A DNA stretch of 64,000 nt, taken from the NCBI GenBank assembly GCA_900290095.1, contig OKQS01000002.1, positions 186,001-250,000 of the forward strand. The letters are read 5' to 3'. The stretch is from Khoudiadiopia massiliensis (lineage in GTDB: Bacteria > Bacillota > Clostridia > Tissierellales > Peptoniphilaceae). Made by a program: the position numbers and the translations under genes. Below, piece by piece: positions 8,377-17,094 of this stretch. The first letter of the stretch is position 1; each line of letters opens with the position of its first letter. The notes below the pieces were generated by a model, which worked only from the letters and a program-made list of their open reading frames with translations, had not been told where the DNA came from and made no database searches.

Positions 8377-11300
8377 ATGGCAAAATTTATTAATCACAAG
8401 AGTAAATACCTGTTTTTAATATTATTTATCGTCGCCTTTATTGTGCTGAATTTTCCCTTTACTGCAAGGGCAGCATCGGAAGAGGCCCCCGATGAAACCG
8501 CAAACCCCGTAAGTGAAGAATATGGTGGCGGCTTACCTTCGGATATTGATGATAAGCAACCCTTGGTCGATGACAAACTCTTGCCACCGGCAGAAACTTC
8601 TGAAATACAGGAAGCCGATCCCGATAAAGGTCTCGTTCCGGAAGAAACTCTTAAGGAAGATCAAAGCTCGGAGCCTAAAAAGTCTGAAGTGAATGATTTA
8701 ACAAAGACGGATAATGGCCCTAAAATTGATGAAAATTCCCAACCCGAAGATGGCAATGAAAATAAGGGCGAGTTGCCGGAAGAGAGTGAGGTTCTGGAAG
8801 AAGGCCAGGCTCTGGAAGTAGATGAGCTGTCCAAGGCCCCCTTGGCCTTTGGAGAGGGAGCCCAAACTCCTCAAAAGACTGTTGAAGTTGCAAGTTTTGA
8901 AGAATTGAAAAAGGCCATTGCAGATGCCGGCACCGAGCCGACCACCATCATCATTACGAAAAGTTTTACGCTAACAGAAGCGTTGACTATCAGCAAGGGC
9001 CAAGACATTACCTTGACGGCGATCAACAAGCGAACGGAAGAACCTTGGAAGCCCATTGACCAGCCTGCCAATCATGCCGATGAAGGCGAAGCAAAGCAAA
9101 GAGAGGTTATTGAGGAAGGCCGTAAGCGCGGCGAAGAGGCCTTGGAAAAGGCCGACCTTGATAAAAATCCTCTTCCTTCTGAAGAGAATGGAAGCCGGGT
9201 GATCAAAAGAGCTGAAAGCTTTACTAATGACAGTCTGTTTAAGGTCTATGGAAAACTTACCCTAGGAACACAGGGCTCTGCGGTCTATATTGACGGAAAT
9301 GGCGACAAGGCACGTACAGCATTTTACAATAAGGGTTCTGTGATAGATGTTAACGGCGAGCTGATTATGAAGAACGCCGTCATTATGCATTCGTATAACA
9401 GACACGGCTACACAGGCCCGATTCGCGTCAACTCCGGCGGAAAATTCACCATGGAAGGTGGACGGATTTCCAAGAATACGTCCTTTGAACAAATCGATCA
9501 AGACTATACTCGTCCTTATGCTGCCGGCGCCGTTTTCGTCCAACCTGGCGGCTCATTCACCATGACGAACGGCCTCATCGACAACAATCACGGCGGCCTC
9601 ACCGGAGGCGTTTTCGCCGGAGATCTTTGGGGATCAAGCGGCGATCCCGCTGTCGTTAACATTGATGGCGGAATTATCGCGAACAATCTTTCTGCCACCC
9701 GATACCAGATGGGCGGCGGAATCAACGGTTTTCCCGCATCGAAGATCACTATCACCGACGGCATTATCGCCGGGAACAAATCTTTTAACACTGGCGGTGG
9801 CATAGGGATCTCCTCCCAATACATCGGCGGCCCGAGCAATATCTTAGGGGCGGAAAAAGCGACCGTAAACACCAACTACGAGAATTTCATCAAGACAAAC
9901 AAGGCTGAAGCGATCATCGACGGCGGCTTGATTTACAAGAACAGAGCCCTTTCATCCGGCGGCGGCATTTATGTGGACAGCAATGACGTCAAGCTTGGAA
10001 AAACCATGATCTTGGACAATAAATCCGGCCAATTCGGCGGCGGCGTTTATATTTCCTTCCCGCCCATTACGCAAAAGCTGGAAGACATTCTTATTACAGA
10101 AAACAAGGCAGAGGGCTGGTACTCGTCCGATATCCTAGGCGGCAGCAACGGCGGCGGCCTTTGGAACTGTCCTACGGGCTTCGTCCACATCGGCGACGGC
10201 CACAGCGTCTATGTCTACAACAATGACTCCGGCAGCTACGGAAAAGATATTACCTTTACTGAAAAGACGTGGTATTTCCTATTAAATAAGAAGAATCTTG
10301 AAGGCGAATTTTACTCCCACATCTCTCCCGTGACGAAAGACAAAAATATCATCAAGTTTTTGGAAGACGGCCCGAAGAAAGACGAGGGCGTGGACATTCC
10401 CGAGCGCCTCTCCTACCATAGACTGTTCACTCACTTGAAGGCCATTTATAGTGAAGCGCTTATAAAAGAAGCTTGGAAAAACTCCAAGACCTTTGTCTTG
10501 GGCAATCAGGCCCGTAACGGCGGCGGCATCGGCTCCAATGCCAATATCACCACGCCCAAGGACGAAGGCGATTACGCTATTGAAGTCAATAAAAAATGGA
10601 ACGAACGAATCGCTAAAAAGGAAATACCCGATGAGATCAAGGCGGATCTTTTCATAGTACCCTTAGACAAAGACGAAACGTACGTCAAGGCCAATTACGG
10701 AAAAGACAATTCCCTATTCAAATACGGCGAAATTACCTTGAGCAAAGAAAACAACTGGCACAGTCGTTTGGACACCAATTACTTTAACGGCGCCAATAAA
10801 GAGGAAATTTTAAAGAAACTCGGTATCAAGAATTTTTCCGACATCGGTTTGCCCGATGATGCGTATCAGATGGATAAGGGCCTGCCTTTTACGGCAAAAG
10901 AATTGGAAGCAAAAGGATATAAGTATCTGGTCATCGAACAAGGGGACGACTTCCTCGTGAAGTATGAAGAAGAAAAACCCCAAGATGAACAAACGGTCCC
11001 GGCTGGTGTTCTGGAAATTACACGTAAATACAATCAAACGTATGACAAAGCTTTTGATAGGCAAGATAAAGATCTGTATTTCTATCTCTATGATGCGGAG
11101 AAACAAATTTTAACACGCCTCGGCAAAACAAAGATCCATGAAGAAAAGGATGAGGACGGAAATGGCAAGGGTTCAGGAAAAACGACTATTGCCCACCCCC
11201 TTCTGTTAAAGAAGGTTTCGGAAATTAAATACTACGGAAAAGACCGTAGATTTACCGAATATCTTAAATACGATTGGGACGGTATGGTCGGCTATTTTAA

Positions 11301-13314
11301 CAGAGATCATGGATATGCTATTGTCCTCACGGAAAACAAAGACGGCACATTGACAGTTGAAGTCCCATACTTATGGACGGATGACTATTATGGAGACGGT
11401 TTCTGGGCTAGGCAACTTGATGGCACCGAAGACTACGTCGTTAAGGGAAATAGCAAACACAGCTTTACTCTCACTAACTCTGATTGGGGCAAACTCGATG
11501 TCAAGAAGAGCTGGCAGAACATTGCCGAAAAAGATATTCCTGAATCTATTGATCTGTATTTACTCTTAGATGGCAAGCGCATCATTGAAGCTTACGATGA
11601 AGATGGAAAACCCGTTTATAAAAAACTCACGCTCACGGCTAAGGACAATTGGCAAGGCAGTTTTATGAAATTGAACCCAAATGCTTTGGCAGCAGGAAAG
11701 TATACTCTTGAAGAGGATTCGGATCTCTTTGTCCCGGAAATAATAAACCATAAGGAGAAATTCATAATTCGAATTGGCTATGCTGATAATTACCGTGAAG
11801 AGTGGATGGCGGAAAATCAGATGACTTCTACTAATAAACATTTTCCTTCAATAAACTATAAAAATGATGATGGCACGTATCATGATGTCCAATTGAATCT
11901 ATATGTTGATGGTAAGAAAATTCAAGAAGGTGCATTTAAGTTTAAAGTCGGCCCTCATCCGATTACCGGTGCTCCTTGGGCACAACTGAATAAGACTTTT
12001 GCATTTGATGAGGTGGAACTTGAAACCCACGGTCAGCCCATCCCGGTCAAATACTATGATGTCATCACCAATGAGCCGGGCCGTGATGCCTACAATTTCT
12101 ATCTCAAAAAGGATGAGAATGGTGCTTACGGCCTATACTTGCCCCGCTTGGTAATCGACGGGGTTCCTTACGCAGATTTATTCCAAGCAGAGAAACTTGA
12201 GTATAACGAGACGTACGATCGATATGATAAAATCAGCTCAATTTTTCCTTTAGAGTCTGAGAATGATTACCAAATAATGGCTGATAACCACTATGGGCCA
12301 ACTCATGAGATTGAGATTTTAAAGAAATGGATTGAAGGCAATGGCCAAATCCCCGTTGAAATTACAGTCATCGTTACGGATGAAAAAGGCGAAATCAAAG
12401 AGATAAAAATTACTCAAAAAGACGGCTGGAAGAAAACCATCGAGGACTTAAAAGGAACGCTTAGGAATAAAGGCTATTCATTTAAGGAAGTAAAGATACC
12501 TAATTTCACAGGAGAAATCAAAACTGAAAAGTCCGGATTAAAAGTTACAGGTAAAGATAAAGAGGGCAAGGAAATTACCCTTGAATACAATACCGACGAA
12601 CTTAAAAAGATCTTGGAAAGCGGTAAATACCGTTATGAAATCTTCGAACTCGGAGAAGATGATAAAAAGAAAGAATTTAATCTTGACAATATAAATACCT
12701 TTATCAGGATAGAAAAGCAAAGTGACGGCAGGTATATCATCCGTTACGCCAAGGATATTACGTTGATAGAGCTTCTAACAGTTAATGTTAAAAACTCCTA
12801 TGTCCCTCCGGAAGTTCCCAAGACAAGAATAATCAAGGTTACTAAACATTGGGAACTCAAAGGGGATAAATATCCCGTAGATCAGATTGTCGTGGAACTT
12901 TACCGAGACGGTGAATTTACAGGCAAGACACTGGTACTGAATCAGGCTAACGGATGGACCGGCCAATTCAAGGATCTTGAGATTTATAACAAAGAAGATC
13001 CGACTAAAGAGTACCAATACAGCATAAAAGAATTTGCCGAGGCCAATGGACTAATCAAATATGCGGGCAAAGAATTCAAAGTAAGTTACAGCGGAGATAT
13101 GTACAGCGGTTTCACAATTACCAACAAGGAAGTACCCGAGGAACCTCCAAAAGAACCTCCGGAAGAACCCAAGACTCCTCCGGAAAAGCCTGAGATCCCT
13201 CCGGAGCCCAAATCCCCACCAACAGGAGACATCGGAATTGAAATGTACTTGGCGGCTATTGGGATCAGTTTATTGGGACTCTATCTTATTAAAAATAAGA
13301 AACGTGAAAGGTAG
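8377..13314 (+). CDS. Large wall-anchored surface protein with beta-helix and Cna-B-like domains
   Basis: A 1645-residue secreted protein. Residues 1-33 form a signal peptide cleaved after ARA. Residues 34-160 are an acidic Glu/Pro/Lys-rich stalk. Residues 165-560 contain repeated Gly-Gly-rich turns (GGGIYVDS, GGGVYIS) of a right-handed beta-helix, a fold common in adhesins. Cna-B-like beta-sandwich segments then recur, beginning near residues 737, 1038, 1309 and 1483, each with a KxW(x)n start and an NNW/NGW-type midpoint. A Pro/Glu-rich wall spanner (1588-1617) leads to SPPTG, a membrane helix and a KNKKRER tail: a sortase signal in which the usual Leu of LPxTG is Ser. The start has AAGGAGGT upstream. 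The role is probably adhesion. The segment around 9400-10600 looks more GC-rich than the rest. Confidence 0.9.
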   Translation: MAKFINHKSKYLFLILFIVAFIVLNFPFTARAASEEAPDETANPVSEEYGGGLPSDIDDKQPLVDDKLLPPAETSEIQEADPDKGLVPEETLKEDQSSEPKKSEVNDLTKTDNGPKIDENSQPEDGNENKGELPEESEVLEEGQALEVDELSKAPLAFGEGAQTPQKTVEVASFEELKKAIADAGTEPTTIIITKSFTLTEALTISKGQDITLTAINKRTEEPWKPIDQPANHADEGEAKQREVIEEGRKRGEEALEKADLDKNPLPSEENGSRVIKRAESFTNDSLFKVYGKLTLGTQGSAVYIDGNGDKARTAFYNKGSVIDVNGELIMKNAVIMHSYNRHGYTGPIRVNSGGKFTMEGGRISKNTSFEQIDQDYTRPYAAGAVFVQPGGSFTMTNGLIDNNHGGLTGGVFAGDLWGSSGDPAVVNIDGGIIANNLSATRYQMGGGINGFPASKITITDGIIAGNKSFNTGGGIGISSQYIGGPSNILGAEKATVNTNYENFIKTNKAEAIIDGGLIYKNRALSSGGGIYVDSNDVKLGKTMILDNKSGQFGGGVYISFPPITQKLEDILITENKAEGWYSSDILGGSNGGGLWNCPTGFVHIGDGHSVYVYNNDSGSYGKDITFTEKTWYFLLNKKNLEGEFYSHISPVTKDKNIIKFLEDGPKKDEGVDIPERLSYHRLFTHLKAIYSEALIKEAWKNSKTFVLGNQARNGGGIGSNANITTPKDEGDYAIEVNKKWNERIAKKEIPDEIKADLFIVPLDKDETYVKANYGKDNSLFKYGEITLSKENNWHSRLDTNYFNGANKEEILKKLGIKNFSDIGLPDDAYQMDKGLPFTAKELEAKGYKYLVIEQGDDFLVKYEEEKPQDEQTVPAGVLEITRKYNQTYDKAFDRQDKDLYFYLYDAEKQILTRLGKTKIHEEKDEDGNGKGSGKTTIAHPLLLKKVSEIKYYGKDRRFTEYLKYDWDGMVGYFNRDHGYAIVLTENKDGTLTVEVPYLWTDDYYGDGFWARQLDGTEDYVVKGNSKHSFTLTNSDWGKLDVKKSWQNIAEKDIPESIDLYLLLDGKRIIEAYDEDGKPVYKKLTLTAKDNWQGSFMKLNPNALAAGKYTLEEDSDLFVPEIINHKEKFIIRIGYADNYREEWMAENQMTSTNKHFPSINYKNDDGTYHDVQLNLYVDGKKIQEGAFKFKVGPHPITGAPWAQLNKTFAFDEVELETHGQPIPVKYYDVITNEPGRDAYNFYLKKDENGAYGLYLPRLVIDGVPYADLFQAEKLEYNETYDRYDKISSIFPLESENDYQIMADNHYGPTHEIEILKKWIEGNGQIPVEITVIVTDEKGEIKEIKITQKDGWKKTIEDLKGTLRNKGYSFKEVKIPNFTGEIKTEKSGLKVTGKDKEGKEITLEYNTDELKKILESGKYRYEIFELGEDDKKKEFNLDNINTFIRIEKQSDGRYIIRYAKDITLIELLTVNVKNSYVPPEVPKTRIIKVTKHWELKGDKYPVDQIVVELYRDGEFTGKTLVLNQANGWTGQFKDLEIYNKEDPTKEYQYSIKEFAEANGLIKYAGKEFKVSYSGDMYSGFTITNKEVPEEPPKEPPEEPKTPPEKPEIPPEPKSPPTGDIGIEMYLAAIGISLLGLYLIKNKKRER

Positions 13315-13358
13315 TCCTTCTGCTTTGAAAATCCAATAATTGAATGCTCATCTGAAAA

Positions 13359-13389
13359 AGGCTTGCGAGTGAAATCGCAAGCCCTTTTT
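13359..13389 (+). terminator. Terminator of the surface-protein gene, probably bidirectional
   Basis: Stem GGCTTGCGA / TCGCAAGCC with a 6-nt loop followed by CTTTTTAT. It sits between two convergent genes, and GAAAAAG before the stem gives a short T-run on the minus strand. The stem matches the hairpin at 3041-3070. Confidence 0.8.
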
Positions 13390-13409
13390 ATAAATATTTC
13401 AGCTCTTTG

Positions 13410-14171
13410 TCAAATTCTTACCAGTGTTTCCAAGCAGAGTTCCAATGCATAGGCCTTGGAGTCCTCACCCCAATTCCGCTCATCATAGTTTTCTATATCA
13501 TGCAAGCTGTCTGCCGTGTATAAGATTTGGCCCCATTCAATTTCGCGCATTTGGGCACAGGCTGCCAATGCCGAACACTCCATTTCCACGACCGAACAGC
13601 CTTCCTCCTTGCGCCCGGCAACTTTGGCCTTGGTTTCTCTGAAAAACCCGTCTGTGGTCCAAGTTATTACTTCCCTGTATGGGAGCTTATGGGCTTGTAA
13701 GGTTTCCTCTATTGCTTGACGTGCCCTGTCTGAAACATCCACAAAGCGGCTTGGAGGCAGGTAGTGATATGAGGTGCCCTCTTCTCTTAGTGCCTTGTAT
13801 GGCACCAAAAAAACATTCTCGTCATATTTTTCTAAAACGCCACAAGACCCGGCGCTAATAATTTTTCGGGCACCATAGGAGATCAACCATTCCATAAATT
13901 GGACGGCTGCCGGCGCTCCTACGGGCGCCTGGGCCAAGCAAATATATTGTCCTTTTTCTTCGAATACATATACAGGGTAGGCTTTTGTGGCCGACTCAAA
14001 ATAGGCTACAACCTCTGCGTCCTTGCTTATGGCAAATTTTTCGATCTCGTCACCCAAAAAAGCAAAAATGGCTTTATCCGGTAACTTGACCGGAATATTA
14101 TCATGTTCAGGCATAAGAACTGCTGTTTTGTCCGGGTCAAATTCTAAAATTGGAAGGTCGTTTTTTGTCAT
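13410..14171 (-). CDS. Nucleoside phosphorylase (PNP/uridine phosphorylase superfamily)
   Basis: A 253-residue enzyme that cleaves a nucleoside with phosphate to base and ribose-1-phosphate. The NP-1 fold signatures are visible: the GAPAAVQFMEWLISYGARKIISAGSCG region (phosphate and ribose site), TTDGFF, and the VVEMECSALAACAQ block whose Met-Glu pair contacts ribose. It is closest in look to the uridine phosphorylase-like group, but base specificity cannot be fixed here. It is convergent with the surface-protein gene and followed upstream by the HIRAN gene in the same direction, 63 bp away. Confidence 0.88.
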   Translation of the reverse strand: MTKNDLPILEFDPDKTAVLMPEHDNIPVKLPDKAIFAFLGDEIEKFAISKDAEVVAYFESATKAYPVYVFEEKGQYICLAQAPVGAPAAVQFMEWLISYGARKIISAGSCGVLEKYDENVFLVPYKALREEGTSYHYLPPSRFVDVSDRARQAIEETLQAHKLPYREVITWTTDGFFRETKAKVAGRKEEGCSVVEMECSALAACAQMREIEWGQILYTADSLHDIENYDERNWGEDSKAYALELCLETLVRI

Positions 14172-14234
14172 AGCTTATATCCTTTATGTAAATATTTTTC
14201 CGGATCCATTCACCCGTATAGTACATTCCTTTTT

Positions 14235-14636
14235 CTAGCTTTCATGAAGATAAATTTTCACTTTTATCCTAAGCCAGTTCCTCCTCATCTCTTTTTCCGT
14301 AACTTTGCCGAAAAGAGCCTTACCGGCGTCCATGAGCCTTGAAAATATCACATTATCCTGCTGAGGAACGTAACCGATCTTTTCCTCTTTTATCGTCTCA
14401 ATGCGGATAGCTTGAGGATCATGGGGATTCTCCGGTTCCCGATAGAAAACCAACTTGTCCCCCTCATTTAGGGTAACCCCGATGTCTTCAATATTCTCAA
14501 TATGGGTTGTGCCGGCAACATAAGTATCAAAAAGAAAAATATCGCGTTCATAAGGTTTTGGCAGGTCGATTCCGGCTTCTTTCCCAAAAAGATATTGGAT
14601 CAACTCATTCTGATCTTTTTTTGCCAAATCGTTCAT
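14235..14636 (-). CDS. HIRAN-domain protein
   Basis: A 133-residue protein made almost entirely of one HIRAN domain (about residues 32-125). The typical elements are FDTYVAGTTH, GDKLVFYREPENPHDPQAI and KIGYVPQQDN. HIRAN domains are known from DNA-repair and helicase proteins, where they bind DNA ends or branched DNA. Here the domain stands alone and its gene overlaps the preceding coiled-coil/J-like gene by 4 bp, so the two are translationally coupled and probably interact. A specific role is not known. Confidence 0.88.
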   Translation of the reverse strand: MNDLAKKDQNELIQYLFGKEAGIDLPKPYERDIFLFDTYVAGTTHIENIEDIGVTLNEGDKLVFYREPENPHDPQAIRIETIKEEKIGYVPQQDNVIFSRLMDAGKALFGKVTEKEMRRNWLRIKVKIYLHES

Positions 14637-15439
14637 GTCTGTGACCTCATCAAATCATTAATATATTCTTGCTGTGTCCGGATTGCTTCCTGAAAACTTT
14701 TCAATTCTTTATTGAGTTCAGCTATTCTCTCTGATTTTTTCTGCTCATCTTCCAAATAAGCTTTCCATATATAGGGAGGTCTCCCTTTTATTTCCTCGAT
14801 CTCCGCTTTAAGTCGATCAACAAGGCCTTGATATCTTTCTTTCTCTTTCTGAAGCTCTATGATTGAGGATTGGGGATCTTCTTCTATTGTATTGCTTCCG
14901 ATCATCTGAAAAATAATCTGTAAAGTATCCAGGTCACCCCGCTTATAGGCCCCCGTGGCATTGAAAAACAGCTCCTGTTGCGCTTCTGATAAATCCGGAT
15001 TCAGGTCAGGGTGCAAGGTCTTCACAATGCTTCTATATAGTTTCTTCAATTCGTCCGTTTCCTTTTTGGATAGCCTTTCCAATTGAGACCGCTCAATGGC
15101 CTGATTCACATCATCAATCTTTTCTTCCAACTTTCTCTTATAGTCTAAAAATTCCTCATCCAAGGCCCTTTCAATCTCATTCATTATGATCTTTTCTTGA
15201 CGGTTCTTTTTAGCCTGGATAAGCTCCTTTTTCCGGCGTAAGCGAAGAAAATCTGTATAAGCCTTATAGACCTTACACTCAAGGGCCCCAATCTCAAGCA
15301 TATATTGGTTTTTTATGTTCCTGCAAGTGACAAACCTAAGCTCATCGCGCTCGATAACATAATTTTCAAGACTATTCTTGAGCTCCCGAATTTCTCTCTT
15401 TAATTCAATATAGTCAGGCAGTTCAATAATTTGACCCAT
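14633..15439 (-). CDS. Coiled-coil protein with J-domain-like segment
   Basis: A 268-residue cytoplasmic protein. Residues 1-130 and 190-268 are highly charged and heptad-like, predicting long coiled coils. Between them lies KKLYRSIVKTLHPDLNP followed by an F-x-x-A-x-x-A-Y-type helix, the HPD loop and helix pattern of a DnaJ-type domain. J domains stimulate Hsp70 ATPases, so a co-chaperone or scaffold role is possible. The start ATG at 15439 has AAGGAGGAAAAACC upstream. It is the first gene of a coupled pair with the HIRAN protein. The family name is not known to me. Confidence 0.75.
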   Translation of the reverse strand: MGQIIELPDYIELKREIRELKNSLENYVIERDELRFVTCRNIKNQYMLEIGALECKVYKAYTDFLRLRRKKELIQAKKNRQEKIIMNEIERALDEEFLDYKRKLEEKIDDVNQAIERSQLERLSKKETDELKKLYRSIVKTLHPDLNPDLSEAQQELFFNATGAYKRGDLDTLQIIFQMIGSNTIEEDPQSSIIELQKEKERYQGLVDRLKAEIEEIKGRPPYIWKAYLEDEQKKSERIAELNKELKSFQEAIRTQQEYINDLMRSQT

Positions 15440-15560
15440 GGTTTTTCCTCCTTAAAGCTTCCAATGCCGGAAAACCGAAATCATATGTACCTTTTTATCC
15501 CCGGAAAATATAACTCCGCTATTCCGTCCAGCTGATCCTCGATCTGCTCAAAGGGGAGAT

Positions 15561-16460
15561 TCAAGTCCAAGGTTCTGTCATTTCCAAATATTTATCCAGT
15601 CTTGCGTTCAAATACCCTGCGAACAAACTCTCCATTGCGGAAACATTATGCTTTATATGATACTCATCAAAGGCCTTGTAGTAAGCAAGCCTATCCGTGA
15701 ACTTTATATCGATAGGCGGATATCCGGCTTTCATCAGTTCCAAATTTACTAGCAGTCTTCCGGTCCGTCCGTTGCCGTCTATGAAGGGATGGATGCCCTC
15801 AAATTCTATGTGAAAACGGGCAAGTTTTCTAACAATGGGTTCTTCACTTGCTTCGTAGTTGCTAATAAGCTCCTGCATTTTTGGTTCTATAAGATAAGGC
15901 TGCACGGGCTCATAATGGGCCCCCATAATGCGAACAGGGAGTCTCCTGTAAACACCACGGTCCTCCCTTCGATCTGAAAGGACAAGGAAATGAATCTGCT
16001 TAATAATCTTCTCCGTGAGTGGAGCCCTATCTTTTACAAGCTCGTAAACAAAGTCAACGGCTTCCTTATGACCCACTGCCTCCAGGTGATCCTTCAAAGG
16101 CTTTTTATCGATTGTAAGCCCCTGCAGGACAAGATCGGTTTCACGAAGTGTCAAAGTGTTGCCCTCGATAGCATTGGAATTATATGTGTACTCGACTGTA
16201 AATTCTTCTTTCAGTCTTTGCAATTCCCCCTTAGTCAAAGGCCTTATGCCATCCAGTTCCTTTTTTTTGCGATCAATCCGGAAAAGAATGCTCTCCTTTG
16301 ATTTGAACCTGGCATCAACAGGTTTTCTTGCATCCACAGGTATCTTCCAACTCCTCCCCTGCTTATATGCTCCGAAGATTTTTCCCACAGAACACAATAC
16401 CCGGACTCGTCTGTCGGAAATCCCCCATTTTATAGCGGCTTCTTTGACGGTCATAAACAT
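15561..16460 (-). CDS. Fic family protein with N-terminal helix-turn-helix
   Basis: A 299-residue protein that probably transfers AMP (or another nucleotide moiety) to a hydroxyl of a target protein. The core motif HPFIDGNGRTGR (residues 224-235) is intact, with the catalytic His and nucleotide-binding GNGR. The inhibitory motif SNAIEGN (95-101) is upstream of it, so the enzyme carries its own antitoxin-like helix (class II Fic). The first 45 residues resemble an excisionase/MerR-like DNA-binding helix pair (TVKEAAIKWGISDRRVR), which suggests autoregulation; three tandem repeats lie upstream at 16498-16554. The start at 16460 follows GGAGGGATAAGCCT. Confidence 0.9.
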   Translation of the reverse strand: MFMTVKEAAIKWGISDRRVRVLCSVGKIFGAYKQGRSWKIPVDARKPVDARFKSKESILFRIDRKKKELDGIRPLTKGELQRLKEEFTVEYTYNSNAIEGNTLTLRETDLVLQGLTIDKKPLKDHLEAVGHKEAVDFVYELVKDRAPLTEKIIKQIHFLVLSDRREDRGVYRRLPVRIMGAHYEPVQPYLIEPKMQELISNYEASEEPIVRKLARFHIEFEGIHPFIDGNGRTGRLLVNLELMKAGYPPIDIKFTDRLAYYKAFDEYHIKHNVSAMESLFAGYLNARLDKYLEMTEPWT

Positions 16461-16497
16461 AGGCTTATCCCTCCAATCTTTTTTAAATATAGCACTT

Positions 16498-16554
16498 TAG
16501 CGGAATAATATAAAGCCTATCGGAATAGTATAATGCTGTTTATGGGAATAATGG
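16498..16554. repeat. Three tandem direct repeats upstream of the Fic gene
   Basis: TAGCGGAATAATATA (16498-16512), TATCGGAATAGTATA (16518-16532) and the weaker TATGGGAATAATGG (16541-16554) share the core (C/G)GGAATA(A/G)T at 20- and 23-bp intervals. They lie 38-94 bp before the Fic start, where an operator array would be expected. On the coding strand, TATTAT/TATACT boxes fall inside them. Confidence 0.55.
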
Positions 16555-16590
16555 TCTGCATCCAAGGACGCATTCTCTTCATACTCAAAC

Positions 16591-17070
16591 TTAAAACAAG
16601 GTCAAAAAATAGGCGTCAACCAATGCGACGCACAAAAATAGGACCAGGGCCCGCAAAAACGCATCAATATGCTTTTTGGGATCCCGGTATAAATTAGCTT
16701 GGGGGATTTTGGATAGCCTTATCCTCTCGGTATTTCTCCACCACAGGAGGTCAATAACCACAAGATCAAAGATATTTAGGGTCTGGCCCATAATTAGCAG
16801 GCAAAGGAAGTTGTGCATAAAACTCTTTTGGCGAATAGGAATCCCCAAAAGAAAAAATAAAATAATAAACAATAGAAAATTACCGGCCAATGTGGCCAAC
16901 TTGCCGGTCACCTTATATTTCTCTCGGTAGCCTTCGATTTCTCTGATTCGCTTTTGGACTTCATCAGGATAGGACGAGTAACTCCTCAAATTTTTTTCAT
17001 CCGTCCCTGTCCCCAAAAAACACAAAATGAAAAAAAACAGACACAAAACAAGGGTTTCTATAACAAGCAT
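16591..17070 (-). CDS. Four-helix membrane protein of unknown function
   Basis: A 159-residue protein with hydrophobic segments at about 3-20, 60-80, 85-110 and 138-157, and a charged cytoplasmic loop (roughly 24-55) rich in Glu, Arg and Lys. I do not recognise a characterised family. It lies 24 bp after the esterase gene in the same direction, with which it probably shares a transcript; the long gap to the Fic gene with its own repeats suggests Fic is separate. Confidence 0.65.
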   Translation of the reverse strand: MLVIETLVLCLFFFILCFLGTGTDEKNLRSYSSYPDEVQKRIREIEGYREKYKVTGKLATLAGNFLLFIILFFLLGIPIRQKSFMHNFLCLLIMGQTLNIFDLVVIDLLWWRNTERIRLSKIPQANLYRDPKKHIDAFLRALVLFLCVALVDAYFLTLF

Positions 17071-17094
17071 ATCCGCCTCAATCCTTAATCCGAC

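Noticed and set aside
11566-11841. Open frames on the minus strand opposite the large surface-protein gene
   Set aside because: They lack ribosome sites and recognisable protein features, and the plus-strand gene explains the sequence.
14633-15439. J-domain-like protein as a full DnaJ
   Set aside because: Only the HPD loop and neighbouring helices are present; the Gly/Phe-rich, zinc-finger and C-terminal DnaJ regions are missing.
15481-15575. A leftward coding-like frame (LNLPFEQIEDQLDG...) right after the Fic gene
   Set aside because: It has no ATG or clear ribosome site and only about 30 codons; a TTG start is possible, but evidence is too thin.
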